Assembly (NCBI GenBank): GCA_013176395.1
Contig: JABMLP010000007.1
Coordinates: 1-64,000, forward strand
From: Venturia oleaginea
Taxonomy: Eukaryota > Ascomycota > Dothideomycetes > Venturiales > Venturiaceae
Direction of reading: 5' to 3'
Length of the DNA: 64,000 bases
This document shows positions 1-10,780 of this stretch, piece after piece; positions within the stretch are counted from its first letter, which is position 1, and each line of letters begins with the position of its first letter. A program made the position numbers and the translations under genes. The notes beneath the pieces are model-generated. The model worked only from the letters and a program-made list of their open reading frames with translations. It did not search any database and was not told the DNA's origin.

Positions 1-146
1 AACCCTAACCCTAACCCTAACCCTAACCCTAACCCTAACCCTAACCCTAACCCTAACCCTAACCCTAACCCTAACCCTAACCCTAACCCTAACCCTAACC
101 CTAACCCTAACCCTAACCCTAACCCTAACCCTAACCCTAACCCTAA
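1..146. repeat. telomere repeat tract
   Basis: Perfect tandem CCCTAA, about 24 units, starting at the first base. This is the C-rich strand of a TTAGGG telomere, so the window begins at a chromosome end and coordinates run toward the centromere. The tract stops abruptly at 146 and unique sequence starts at 147 with no degenerate transition. Confidence 0.99.
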
Positions 147-1566
147 GTATCTGCGCAGTCTTCACCATCGACCTCACGATACGGCCTGCATCTAGCCTCA
201 GCGAGAGTAGCTCGCCGATGGACCCACGTGTATCGTTCAGAAGCCAACGATCCCTGTCTTCAATCTCCACCCACCTATTGTTCCCACTGTCCCAAGCAAT
301 CACCGCTGCAAAGGACATGATTGCTGAATCGAATGCCCTGTGCTGGAGTCGATGTTGAACCAACTCGAGAAGAAATACGACTACCGACCCATCGAGCTGC
401 TCTTCAAGCTGCCATAGCCGCTCCTCGTCATTCGGCTTGCATCTTTCTCCAGATGTCGACGAGAAAATAGCTTCTGCACAAACCTTTGTTGTCTCCCAAT
501 GTGAAACTTGACTTGAGGTTGGGTTGAACATCTTCTTTTGCTGTAGATACTGCTGGCTTGTGACTCGAGAATAATAACAGACCAAATTCTGCCCTGTTCC
601 GATATATGTCCGCTTTGGCTTGGCCTTCTGCAATGGCTTGATTGCATCTTGCGACATCTCTGATCGCCTGAAAGTATTCAAGAGTTTGGCATTCACCTTG
701 CTCCCCTGCCTTTCCTCCATCTTGTCAAAGTCCAGCACTTGCATGGCTTTGCGAAGAACCCGATTGACACTGCTGCATACCACAGAAAGTATCGGCTCCT
801 TGTCGGCAACCGGCAGTCGATAAGCTAGCGAAATCTCCCCAACTTCTACGCCTTCAACATGAGCATGATAGCCTGATTCGCCCAGAAATCCTGTCAACTC
901 AGACACATCTTCAATCTTCTCTACCGTGCTATACCGTTGCATATTCCCCTCCTGGGCCTGCGTGTAGCTCTGTTGGAGAATATCGGCTGCACTATTAGAA
1001 AATGGAATAGTGTTCTTTCTTTGGCGTTGTTGTTGCTGCAGATTCTTTGTCGAAAGTCCTGGGCTGGTCTGTTCCTGGTCATTTTCCTCCTGTTCAATAT
1101 TTACAATAAAATAATCAATCTATTTCTTTTCCGCAAACAATGTCTGAACTCGAAGTTGGGAGTATTCCGCCTGAACTAAACTGTCTTTTCTACCTCTTCC
1201 TTCTAACCCCGACCCTACATGGTGTCTAGACCGGCAATATTTGTTCATAGCGTCTTTGTTGATGGAGAGGTGGCGGCAGTCTTCATTGTCGAAAGGACAA
1301 AGAAATGCAAGGTAAATAGGGAGACCAGGAATTGGCCTAATTCTGTCAATTGGACCGACTACATCCTCTATCCCATTGGCAATACCGATAGAGTTGATGT
1401 GTGCAAGGACAGGCGCTCTCGCTTTTGAGTTGAGAAGGTGCGCATCGCGAAGGTGTCGATCCAAGTTTGCCTTCACGTAAGACGAGCCATGGTCAAAACA
1501 GACAACCACGCCAGAATCTGTGCGGGCACTTAAGAACGAAGGTAGTTGATATGGTGTACTAGACAT
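147..1566 (-). pseudogene. OrsD-like zinc-finger protein gene, truncated by the telomere
   Basis: Reads right to left from ATG at 1566. The first ~100 residues carry two degenerate C2H2-like segments (a Cys near residue 23 followed by HLRDAH; then FLCPFDNEDC...YCRSRHH), the arrangement seen in the N-terminus of OrsD-like (PF12013) and some subtelomeric helicase-linked fungal proteins. A TAG at 1122-1120 ends the first 148 codons, but the same frame stays open for about 325 more codons to 147. It includes a segment (LLELVQHRLQHRAFDSAIM) typical of the region after the zinc fingers in this family. The frame then enters the telomere, where it reads Arg-Val repeats with no stop to base 1. So the 3' part of the gene is missing. 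The TAG can be a single C-to-T change from CAG. Family assignment is by recognition of motifs; the lost part may have been longer. Confidence 0.7.
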
Positions 1567-1722
1567 TATCAGTGGTGTTTTGGGTGTCTACAATAGGTGG
1601 AATGGTAGAGAATCTTATGAAACGGATTATGGTGTAGATTATGGTGGACAATGTCTGTGCTTCTTATCGATAAGTCCGAATCAACCAATGATAACTCGGA
1701 TTCCGGCGTAATCCCCAAGAAT

Positions 1723-2081
1723 CTATGTGTTAGGATGTCCGGCAGACAGGTTGTCATATGTTTCTCGGAGCAGGGCAGCTTTCAAGTTGTCTGAGTCAGG
1801 CACGAACAGGCGGTCTCGGTAGAACAGTAGTCCTGAGTCTTGGGAGCACTCAGCTAGCGATATCTGCGGGTGTTTGGCATGGTTGTTGTCTAGGGCCTCT
1901 AGGATCTCGCTTGGCAGGGGGTCGGATTCATATGCTTCTTTCAGAGATTCTTGTAACCAACTTGGTAGACTGAGCGGGGTAGCAGTAACTGGTACAGGGG
2001 TTGTTTTCTCGGTTGCAGGGTGTAGGGAGGTGGTATTCAGCTGGATTGCGTCAAGGTTGTTCAGGTATTCAGGTGGGAATT
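1723..2081 (-). pseudogene. Ty3/gypsy pol fragment (integrase zinc-binding region)
   Basis: An open stretch of about 119 codons with no ATG, ending at TAG 1725-1723. It contains LLFYRDRLFVPDSDNLKAAL and ends LSAGHP, which matches the start of the gypsy integrase H2C2 zinc-binding domain (the usual D-G-L-L-Y-Y-R-R-L-Y-V-P pattern followed by H). The upstream part looks like the linker after RNase H. The integrase core, reverse transcriptase and protease are absent, so this is a small remnant. It lies directly against the LTR at 2082. Confidence 0.65.
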
Positions 2082-2336
2082 TGTCACGGGGAGGGTTCGG
2101 GTATCAGGAGGAAGGAGCAGCAGCAGGAACAGGTATCATTCAACAGGCTATATACGAACTGGCAGGCAAACCAACAGGCAGGTTTAATGACAGGACGTAG
2201 CTCAAAGAACTATGAATTGGTTGAAGCCACGTAGGCTTTGAAACCTTTCCTCGGCAGAACTCCGGTTCTGCCTTGATCACGTGCCGTAGGGCCACCCCAA
2301 CGGCGGGAAGGACTTGTCCGCGGTCGTACCGTGACA
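2082..2336 (-). repeat. LTR, probably Ty3/gypsy
   Basis: On the minus strand this 255-bp segment begins TGTCACGG and ends CCGTGACA, with a TATATA motif near 2,150, as expected of an LTR. Flanks do not show a matching 5-bp duplication (CTACG before, AATTC after), so it is not a clean solo LTR and the neighbouring pol fragment may belong to a rearranged copy of the same element. Confidence 0.6.
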
Positions 2337-2972
2337 CGTAGAAGCAATCATTACTTAGTTCAAAATTATCGTTCAGTGTGCAATCTCATAGAGCCAAGAG
2401 GACAGCAGAGCAGGCAAAGCGAAACTGGATTCCGTTCAACGGATAGTGCCGGGAGTACCAGCGCAATCCAGGTTGTATGTAATAACGCATGAAAACAGCC
2501 CTTTGGTAAGAACGCTTCACCAATCAGTGACATCGGATCTCGAGATGTACAAGTCGATCGGTTTACCAACCAATACCGTAGAATGTGGCGAAAGTGAACG
2601 CTACCAGTCCTTAGGTAAGCCTGCAAGCGTACCAACTATCGAGAGATTTTGTTCTTCCAGTATTTACGCCAAGTTTCAGCCCCGCGTCTCTGCAACAAAC
2701 GCCGAAAGAAACCTTAGCGGATGAATCGAACCAACACTAAACAGGAACATAAATAGAAGTCAGTAAGCGGTTCATAGCAGGGAGGATTTTTAAACGAATA
2801 CGATAACAAGAGGTATAGAATCTTGGACTTACCGATTTTCTATTGTTATCATGCACCGACTGCCGTCCGGCATTAGGGAGAAGGCGAAGACAACAATCAT
2901 CTGTAGCTGTGTTTTGAAAACGTCCAGGTTTGTAGGCACGGTCGCAGCAGCCGCGCTCCATATCTTTGGAAG
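2337..2972. other. no recognisable feature
   Basis: About 640 bases between the gypsy LTR and the next solo LTR. Only short overlapping reading frames on both strands; none has a recognisable motif. Confidence 0.5.
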
Positions 2973-2977
2973 CTGTT

Positions 2978-3210
2978 TGTCACGGAGTGACACTGAGAAT
3001 GTTACCATGAACTGGTATACACGTGACTTCAGCGCACGAACCAAGGAATCCCATATATACCTTGCGATTCCTCCCTGTACTTAGATTCTTCACGCAATGT
3101 TTTGATCCTTAGAACGATACTACCATTGACTTCTATCACGCCCGCTTATAGCTAGCACGGCTAATCATTTGTCAACGTGATCTACGACTGCTTCTATTGC
3201 TCCCGTGACA
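2978..3210 (+). repeat. 233-bp solo LTR, copy 1
   Basis: Starts TGTCACGGAG and ends CTCCCGTGACA (TG...CA), flanked by the 5-bp duplication CTGTT (2973-2977 and 3211-3215). It contains a TATA-like CATATATACC. The same 233 bp occurs base for base at 24661-24893 with a different 5-bp duplication. TG/CA ends plus a 5-bp TSD fit a solo LTR left by LTR-LTR recombination better than a DNA transposon. No matching internal region is in this window. Confidence 0.8.
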
Positions 3211-3215
3211 CTGTT

Positions 3216-4045
3216 GGAAGACTGCGAGAAAGTTAAACGGAAAGAAACGGTAATAAAATATTCCGAGAATACTTACAAGAGAAGGAATCCCGCCAAGCTA
3301 AGGGTGATACCGATGAAACGCATTTGCTAGGTCGGTCAAGGCGAGAAGGTCTGGAGGGTTTTCTTTGGTAAGACATCTTGTATCCTTCGGGTGCGGGTGT
3401 GTTATACTTTCGAGGTTGGCGAGGATTGACTGCGGGTCACAACTTATTCTAAATTGTATCTGAGAGTTATTCTAAACAGCCCTTCTACCTAGTGTGGTAA
3501 TTGGTACGATCGTATCAGGGGTAATAATTGAGCGAGCCAACTAGAAGCCCTCTACGTATGCGTGCTATGTCGGGAAAGCCTCCGAAACGGTCCCATCTGT
3601 GTCCTGAGCTATATATATCACCTGGGCGTAGATTAAAATTGCGGACGACACTCACTTAGTCAGCCAAAGAAGGTTGAAGAAAACGTTGACGAACAACCGA
3701 CAATCATTCTTCTGAAGTGTCGTTATTCATCCCGTCAGGTCAAGCACGTCTGGTGCGCGGCCGATAGTCGTCATTGGAGGCTAGAAGTCATCTGAACAAG
3801 GGCGTGTAGGAGAGATTGGATGGATTGGCTGGAATTTAAAATCTGGCGCTCAAATGTAGCCAATGCGAGCAATCTTGACGTGTACGAGATGAATTAAATG
3901 GGTTGATATACCAGATGCTCTTTGTTGCTGTGTGTGGCGGTGGCTCTCGAGTATCTAAGTCTCTTAAGTTTAAGATGCCTCTCTGAAGCACGTGACCCCA
4001 GATGGACAGTGGTCAGTAGTGCCAACGATCCTCTCAACCCCTTAA
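3216..4045. other. non-coding stretch
   Basis: About 830 bases with no convincing gene. A 120-codon frame beginning at 3922 runs into the left arm of the inverted repeat at 4046 and has no recognisable motif, so it is not called. Confidence 0.5.
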
Positions 4046-4665
4046 CAAAAACAGCACACACAGCGAGAACTCAATTTTTGGAATTTACAGAAGTATCATC
4101 TAAAGATCATCAAAACACCTCTGCCAGTGGCCTCCGGCCTCTAGAGGCCATCGCGCGTGTCATGATCGAACTATGTTGGTATTCGAATGTAGTTAAATGT
4201 GGTGGTTCTGCTCGGTCAGGTCTAGCGCGATCAGGTCTAGCGCGAGACCGGTCGCAAGTATTTAGACTCGTCTCTACCTCTTAGTTAGCTCCTCATCCTT
4301 ACAACTTCGCACATCCCATAGAATTCAAGTCATGCTTCCAAGTCAAGTCCAAGGTCAAACGTGACAGTGACTCGTCGACTCGGAGCGTTGCAGTGTCATC
4401 TGGGGTGATGGACTAGCCGGGAGATAGTGACTAGATGGTTGCTGTTGTCTTTGGTGGACGCATCGTTCGTGTAGCTTGCTCGTGTATTCGTGTGCTTGCT
4501 CTGCAGTGGCCGCGACGGCGACTCTAGAGGTACCTTTTCGATGCTGAGGGACGCGCGATGGCCTCTAGAGGCCGGAGCGGCCACTGGCAGATGTGTTTTG
4601 ATGATCTTTGGATGATACTTCTGTAAATTCCAAGAATTGAGTTCTCGCTGTGTGTGCTGTTTTTT
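4046..4665. repeat. inverted repeat, arms ~115 bp
   Basis: Left arm about 4046-4158 and right arm about 4551-4665 are reverse complements with only a few mismatches, separated by about 390 bp. Each arm contains the 14-bp perfect palindrome GGCCTCTAGAGGCC. The repeat ends about 170 bp upstream of the HAUS1-like start codon. No transposase or TSD was found, so it may be a foldback-element remnant or a simple inverted duplication. Transcription across it would give a long hairpin RNA. Confidence 0.75.
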
Positions 4666-4836
4666 CGTTGTAGTTGTTTGATGCGGACCTTTGCGAAAAT
4701 TACTTCTTTCAACACGTTCACGTGTATCTTGTATCATCGGCGTAGAGTCTAGACCTACTGAAAATCGAGTCAGTTTCATTGCTTGATACCGAGCGTTCCC
4801 CATCGATGGCTCTTCCATGATTACATATGGCCCATA

Positions 4837-5806
4837 ATGGATCTCGACGAACACGTCCTGCCCACCGCTCTCTTCTCCCCGTCGAAAGCAGCTGCACAAC
4901 GCGCCCAAGCCCAAGATTGGCACACAATCGATGTATGGCTCTCATCAAAGTACCAGGGCCGCTCAGTCCCAACCTTCGAACGAAATGAGGACACGCTGAA
5001 GATTCTCCGCCAGTTGGTGGCAGCAAACGAGCGAGGAGATGAAGACCGAGATCTTATGTGGGGACTCTGGAGCGAAGGATTGGGCGAGATTGTGCGAGGA
5101 ATAGGCGAGGTATGAGTGCAGGCTGTAGATATGGAAGTTTCTACTAACCAAGGCATAGACCAATTCGCCCCTCACAGCACACCTTACAACGAGTCTGCCA
5201 CCCACAGGCCTTACAGCCTTGTCCTCCCTCTCTACTCTAGCTATAGAACTCAATACGCCCACCTGCGACGCCCATTCCATCGTCGAGACTGTCACGAATC
5301 TCACCCTGACGCAACAAACACTCACACAATCTCTTATCCGCCTAACACAACTACAAAAACGACTAGAAACACATCTCCAATCCCTACGATCTGCGAGCCA
5401 TGAATTGCGATCTGAAAGTTTTCAAGCACCCCGCGAACTGGCAAGACAAACACAGGATTGGAACCGGAATACAAAACAGCTGCGGTCAAAGATCACGGAA
5501 TACAGCTATCGTTTAGGCACGCTCAACCCGTCCCAAGGCAGTTCTTCTCCCTTCGATTCTCCGCGACAGAATCATAGTCGTTCAAACACCGTCTCTTTGA
5601 CGCCGGTAGAAGAGGTGATTGAGAAAGAGAAGAGAGTGTTGGAGCTCGGCGAGAAAGTGCGGGAACTGGAAGAGCAGGTTAAGGCATTCAAAGGACTACC
5701 CAAGGACAAGGATGATGCGAGAAAGGAGGTGGAAAAGATCAGGAAAGAGAACGAGAAGCTTCGGCAGAAAAGAGATAGACTGTTCGAAGGATTGGTGGGA
5801 GGTTGA
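4837..5806 (+). CDS. HAUS1: HAUS augmin-like complex subunit 1 (fungal)
   Basis: Two exons, 4837-5109 and 5159-5806, with a 49-bp intron (GTATGA...CATAG) holding a CTAAC branch site; 306 residues. The N-terminus has the pattern I recognise from fungal HAUS1: DWHTIDVWLSSKY, then VPTFERNEDTLKIL, then a short acidic segment ERGDEDRDLMW. The middle is helical, and the C-terminal 60 residues are a strongly charged coiled coil (VLELGEKVRELEEQV, then EVEKIRKENEKLRQKRD). Augmin recruits gamma-tubulin to existing spindle microtubules for branching nucleation; subunit 1 is a coiled-coil member of the complex. ATG 4837 is chosen because the conserved N-terminal block starts just after it; an upstream ATG at 4783 is possible but adds non-conserved residues. 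The gene is intact and is the most telomere-proximal conserved gene here. Confidence 0.8.
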
Positions 5807-6812
5807 GTGATGCCTCCTCCTCCAATTCACAACCCATATTTGGGGGTTGTGATACAAAATTCTAACATATTGGACCCAAGATCGACATCGTAACGCTTCT
5901 GGCGTGGTCATTATCACAACCGTCGAAAAAATGTAGCAATATTCAGTTCGGCAGAAATACACCGCTGGTCATTCGGTAGGGCGGGTTGAATTGGAACCAT
6001 CATATCTCTGCCCAACCTCCAGTCCATCACGCTCCAACGGATCCCTGAACATCGTTGGTCACCTATAGCCTCAGGTCAACATTGATAGATTTCTGGAATT
6101 TCTATTCTAAATCTGGCTAGAAATTCATCGGGATCAATTTTGCTTTGCAGGACTTTATTGCAAACAGACACCATTCACGTCGAGAATAGAAGGCACAATC
6201 ATGGCATTCTTCAGAGGTCACGATGCGGGTGGTCCACAGCGAGTATCAACCAGCTATAAAGCGGCAATATATAAAGCAGGGAAACTTACAAAGCGACCAA
6301 AAATCAAAGCGATTAGACAAGCAAAGTATTTATAATTCCAATTTGTTCAAACCGTCACCTAACTCTGTTCTACAATTCTACGACCAAGCAAACTACTTGC
6401 TAATATAGCCAAGCTATACCCCATCAACAAGCCGAACGTGTAAGACGGCTTTTCGCCATTAGCAAGCACGTGCCGGTCTGGAAACAGCGCCTTCGACTGT
6501 TCGTTGCGCTGGCTTCCAAGATACGCAGTCTATTGATTCGGGATGCGCTGATAGTGGAATGAATTAGCTGGATGGATTTTCGAAGGTATGTAAATATACT
6601 GTGAAATGCGAGGTGCAAGACATGACTTCTTATAACTCTCGGCGCGCTGAATAGCTTTGGAAAGGATAGTGGAGTAAATGTTTGTATTGCGGTGGTATAT
6701 CTGAATGGGTCTTGACGTTGTTAAGCTGGTGGTATATATATCTGTACTTATTGAGGAATAATATGCTCCGACGTCTTTGATAGCTTCTGGGATGACGTGA
6801 CCTTCTTTCTCA
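5807..6812. other. intergenic stretch
   Basis: About 1 kb without a supportable gene. It contains an introner-like hairpin relic near 6080-6143 (listed separately). Frames on the minus strand at 6530-6952 and 6748-7113 overlap the relic described at 6813 in other phases and show no recognisable domain. Confidence 0.5.
6080..6143 (-). repeat. introner-like hairpin relic
   Basis: On the minus strand this reads GATCCCGATGAATTTCTAGC, then a short loop, then an inverted partner containing CCAGAAAT. It resembles the hairpin core of the long RdRP introns at 55.3-57.4 kb (ATCGATAGCGATGAATTTC...GCCAGAAAT). No gene can be defined around it, so it may be a dead copy or mark an unrecognised intron. Confidence 0.4.
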
Positions 6813-7133
6813 TCAACTTCCGCGGCAGTGGGCGATTGTGTTGGACTGAATTTGCTGCTGATTGTAGGTCTTTCGAAGGCCTGAAAGGACGTTGAAGAAG
6901 AACCGGAATGCAATGATGGCTGCTGCAAGCACTGTATAATAGATCGTAGCAATTATGTTGGAAGGCTTGAATCGGAACTATGGGGCCCTGTCGGTAGCCA
7001 TGTATAAAGCTCGCGAACTCCCATAAACGAGTACAATCCACACATTGTCGACCTGACAGTTTTGCACGACAACCGGCATAGTCGTAAACAGCATGTCCAA
7101 CCCACAATTGCAATTAGTGACGGTACGGGATCC
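6813..7133 (-). pseudogene. unrecognised gene relic with a membrane-like segment
   Basis: After TAG 7136-7134 (which could also be the AG of an intron acceptor) one minus-strand frame is open for 107 codons, with a single internal TAG at 6980-6978. It includes a hydrophobic stretch, IIATIYYTVLAAAIIAFRFF, long enough to span a membrane, and a second hydrophobic run VWIVLVYG. There is no credible start codon; upstream exons may be those disrupted by the hAT insertion at 7422. No family is recognised. Overlapping frames in other phases are less hydrophobic and less gene-like. Confidence 0.3.
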
Positions 7134-7595
7134 CTATGGTTAAGGGAGAGTCGGACTCCCAATTATGAAAAAAGCAAACCATTGCATCCCAGTATAATGC
7201 ATCCCAGCATCGTCGAGAGATGGAGCCGAGCTTACACGTGATAAGGCTGAGATCGCCTATCGAGCCGTGTATTTCTTGGCCAATCCAGCTTCATTCTCAA
7301 TCCTCCATCAGCATCTGCTTATTACAACCACAAACAGGGCCTCGGCATCAGCAGGACTATTTGCGATACTCACCGGGTCGTAAATCCCGAAGAACCGTGC
7401 CGATGAGCTCCTAGCTTCCTCCAGTGAAGTAAATAGACTAGACAGACACAGATACGACAGCCATATCCGGTCTGTCCACCTATAACATGCAGATATCCAA
7501 GGATATCTGTCTGTTATCTGTCTGCCAAGGCCGTGTCTGCCAAGGTCACTGTAGAAGGTGGTGATAGAAGGGGTTTTGGTGTTGTATACGATAAA

Positions 7596-7912
7596 TTACA
7601 AGTCCCAATCGTCCTCAATAACAACCTCACCATTTACGATAGCAATACCTTCGCAACCATTCTCTTCACCGCTGGATTCTTCAGTGCATCCGTTTTGAAT
7701 AGAGGCTTTATCCTCATTGGACTGTACCTTGATATCCTGCATCACCAATGTAATACCAGCCTCATTGCGCTGAATCTCGTCATCGATATCGCGCTGACCT
7801 TGAGCCTCATGGCTGAGGTCAACAGTCTCTTCAACAACAGCTTTATCGAGGGTAATGTCATCAATAGAATGAGGCCTTCCAAACCAGTTTTTGAGAGACA
7901 TTCATTGGCCTC
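7596..7912 (-). pseudogene. hAT-2 transposase, C-terminal tail
   Basis: Last piece of the hAT-2 coding region, left of hAT-1. Across the hAT-1 TSD the reading continues D-L-I-E-A-N-E-C-L and then, after an apparent 2-bp TC slippage gain near 7890, KNWFGRP, followed by an acidic tail and a stop at 7596. This continuity shows hAT-1 landed inside the hAT-2 open reading frame. Confidence 0.75.
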
Positions 7913-8279
7913 AATGAGGTCAGTGCGTTCGATAAGCAATTGAAATGATTGACCGACGCCGTCAGGCAAACGAAAATCGGCCTATTCAGGCCATCAATCA
8001 AGCTATGATATATATGAATCAATGAATCAATTGAAGCCTCAAAGATTGAGTGATTGCTCAATCCATGGTGTTGAGTTCGCTTAAGTAACGTGACGCAATT
8101 TTAGAAGGTAGCCCCTAGAAATTAGTGGGTTGATCCACTAAATTTAGCGCCGACCGGCGCCGAAAATCGGGTTTTTCCTATGCTTCGAATATGTTTGAAC
8201 ATTGGATTAACTTATTTATATTCATTTTCTACTAATTTTACCATCACAACCACTACGTTTTCTCCACAGACTATTCAAG

Positions 8280-10634
8280 ATGATGACTAGATTCGTACAG
8301 CGGAGAAGGCCTGAAGGCTGTTCTCAATGATTCGGTACAGCTATCGACGAAGCCTCACTGTCGCAAGATCTGCCTCCAGAACCCGAAAGCCCTATACCAG
8401 TAGCTTCTATCCTTCCTCATAGGGTTATTACAACTCCCTTACGTCCTCTCAATCTCCAGCGCTACAAGTTCGATATACAATGGTCACGGCTTCAAAAGGA
8501 CGGCCAGAAACTGCGGAATCCAAGGCTCAGGCCTGTTACCAAGCAGCAGCTATCCCGACTCAACTCTTACATTTGGGAGCACGGCGCAGAGATCCAAGCG
8601 GATGGTGAGAAGCATAAGAGACTTTGGCTCTGTAAGAGGTGTCATGAATTGAGGAGTTGGCATACAGGAATCTACGTGGCGACGTCTACCGGCGGCATAC
8701 AAGGACACCTTCTCTCTCGGCACGGCGTCAAAGATCCAGGAGATTCCATTGAAATGAATGGATTGCAAGAGAAGGAAGTAACTGAAGCGCCATTGACACA
8801 TTGCGAGACTTGTGGTCTCAAAAAGGACGATAATTTCGATGCCATCGTGTACAGACAGCAATACATTGACTGGACTATCAAGCACAATATTGCCTTCCAT
8901 ACAGCTTCCCATCCCGATACCCTCTCGCTACTCAAGGCCGGCGCCATTGAGACTCTTACAGCGATTCTACCAACCGCAAAGTCCTCCGTCAGTAAATGGG
9001 TTTTTGAGTCCTACGAAAAACGGTTACCGACCATCCTACACGAGATCAAGGGCGCCAAAAGTCGAATCAATATCTCAGTAGACGCCTGGAAGGGAGGAAA
9101 CCATAAGAACTACCTTGCCTGGAAGGGAGGAAACCATAAGAACTACCTTGCTGTCTGCTCCCACTTCATAAATTCAAACTACAGGCAGTCACGGATTCTC
9201 ATCGGCTTCCCGCGCGTTTTTGGCTCAAAATCTGGAGAGAATCAAGCTAAACTGATCGCCTCAGTGCTCACTACATTCGCCATCGATGGGACAAACTTGG
9301 GAGGCTTCACAGCGGATAATGCATCAGATAACGACGCCTGTGTTGCTCACCTTGAGGTTCTGATCTCTGGGCTATCCTCCGGGTGGTCCAGAAGATGGCG
9401 CATTCGCTGTATTGGCCATATCATCAATCTTATCGTAGAGGATCTTCTCTTCGGCGATAATGAGCAATCTAAGCACAATAAGTCACTTGCCGCGGCCGGC
9501 GATGATGAACAGTTTGAGGTCTGGGCGCGCCTAGGACTTATCGGTCGCGTACACAATCTCTGCATATTCATCAATCGCTCACCTGAGCGTAGAGAAGCTT
9601 TTGAAGCGCTTCAAAAGGATGCCAGACTCGATGTTTGGTATGTACTTCTCGTTGGCGGCGGAATCCGATGGCACAGCACTTTCGAGATGATACAACGTGT
9701 CCTTTCGCTCAGGGCGGTTATTATCAAGTGGCAGAGGCTCTACAACTACACCGGTAAAGGCGTTGATATTAGGAAGTCCTTCCTCACAAATGACGACTTC
9801 GAGATGCTTGAAATATGGTGTGCGATACTAGAAGACTTCAAGACGTTCTGTCTCAAAGAGGAGGGTAATGCGACAGAATCTATACAAGGCACAGCCGCCG
9901 GAGTTATTAAAGGGTTGACTTGCATTCACGAGAGACTCACTGACGCGCAGAATGAGGTTGCTTCTCTCAATCTTGCTACTGAGTTTGCTGAACCTTACGT
10001 AGCCGGGCTCAAAGAAGCGCTTCTGAAGACCTCAAAGTATCAGACGATGATTGAAGAGTCAGATCTCTACTACGCCGCCATTATCTGCGACCCAAACCTA
10101 CGATTACTGTAGTTCGAAGACCACTGGGCTAAGTACAACAATCGTACCTGGTACAAACGCGCCGAGAGAGGTATGCAGCGCCTTTTTGACGAATACTGCG
10201 ACAAATACGGGACCTTACCTTCACCATCACCGTCACCTACGCCAGAACCATCCTCAGAAGCGGAGAGTGAACCCAGCGGTAAGCGGCCCTCATATTACGA
10301 CAAATTCAACAGATTATCAGTCCACGTGATCACCAAAAAGCGCCGGGTAGTCACCAAAGAAGACGATTATACGAGATACATCAAATATTTCGACCCTACC
10401 ACCTGGAAGCCAGTTCACGACGTTGTTGGGTGGTGGGAGCAGCACCGCAATGACTATCCGATCTTATCTCGTCTTGCTTTCGATGTATTATCGATTCCTG
10501 GTATGTCTGCAGAGGTTGAGAGAGTATTTTCACGAGCCGGTAGGCTCATTACTGATGCTAGAAACGGTATGAGTGATGATACAATTGAGGCGTGTCAGAT
10601 ACAGCATCAAGGGCTTAAAAATGGTGTATTTTAG
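8280..10634 (+). pseudogene. hAT-1 transposase, two nonsense codons
   Basis: One reading frame of 785 codons from ATG 8280 to the stop at 10634, interrupted only by TGA at 8328-8330 and TAG at 10110-10112; both can arise from single C-to-T changes. In order: BED-type zinc finger (CKRC...HLLSRH, residues ~118-150), first catalytic Asp in ISVDAW, second acidic site in GFTADNASDND, the conserved RCIGHIINL, and the C-terminal dimerisation block with FDVLSIPGMSAEVERVFSRA. A 33-bp in-frame tandem duplication (9084-9149) sits just after the first catalytic Asp. The protein would cut and paste hAT-1 copies if the stops were absent. Confidence 0.88.
9084..9149 (+). repeat. 33-bp perfect tandem duplication in hAT-1
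   Basis: Two adjacent identical 33-bp units (9084-9116, 9117-9149) encode AWKGGNHKNYL twice, keeping the frame. The second copy inserts eleven residues next to the catalytic Asp region. Confidence 0.95.
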
Positions 10635-10780
10635 ATCTCTCAATTGACCGATCACTCAAGCCATCAATCTCACTGACACCGACTCAATCAAGCCGTCAAT
10701 CAAGCCATATATTGGCCGAATCGGGCAATCAATCTTGAGAATGGCTCAATCGATTGATTATCGAACGCACTGAATGAGGT

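Larger units (their letters stand above)
7921..10772 (+). mobile_element. hAT-1: second hAT transposon nested in hAT-2
   Basis: 2,852 bp, bounded by inverted repeats CAGTGCGTTCGATAA at both ends and by the 8-bp duplication AATGAGGT (7913-7920 and 10773-10780). Both subterminal regions are full of short CAATCAA/TTGATTG motifs, common in hAT ends. Its termini differ from hAT-2, so it is another family. It encodes a near-complete transposase. Confidence 0.93.

Noticed and set aside
1758..2234. Plus-strand ORFs of 71-108 codons
   Set aside because: They lie antisense to the gypsy pol fragment and LTR and carry no motif.
2978..3210. Miniature inverted-repeat DNA transposon
   Set aside because: The ends are TG...CA, inverted similarity is only about eight bases, and both copies have 5-bp duplications; a solo LTR explains this better.
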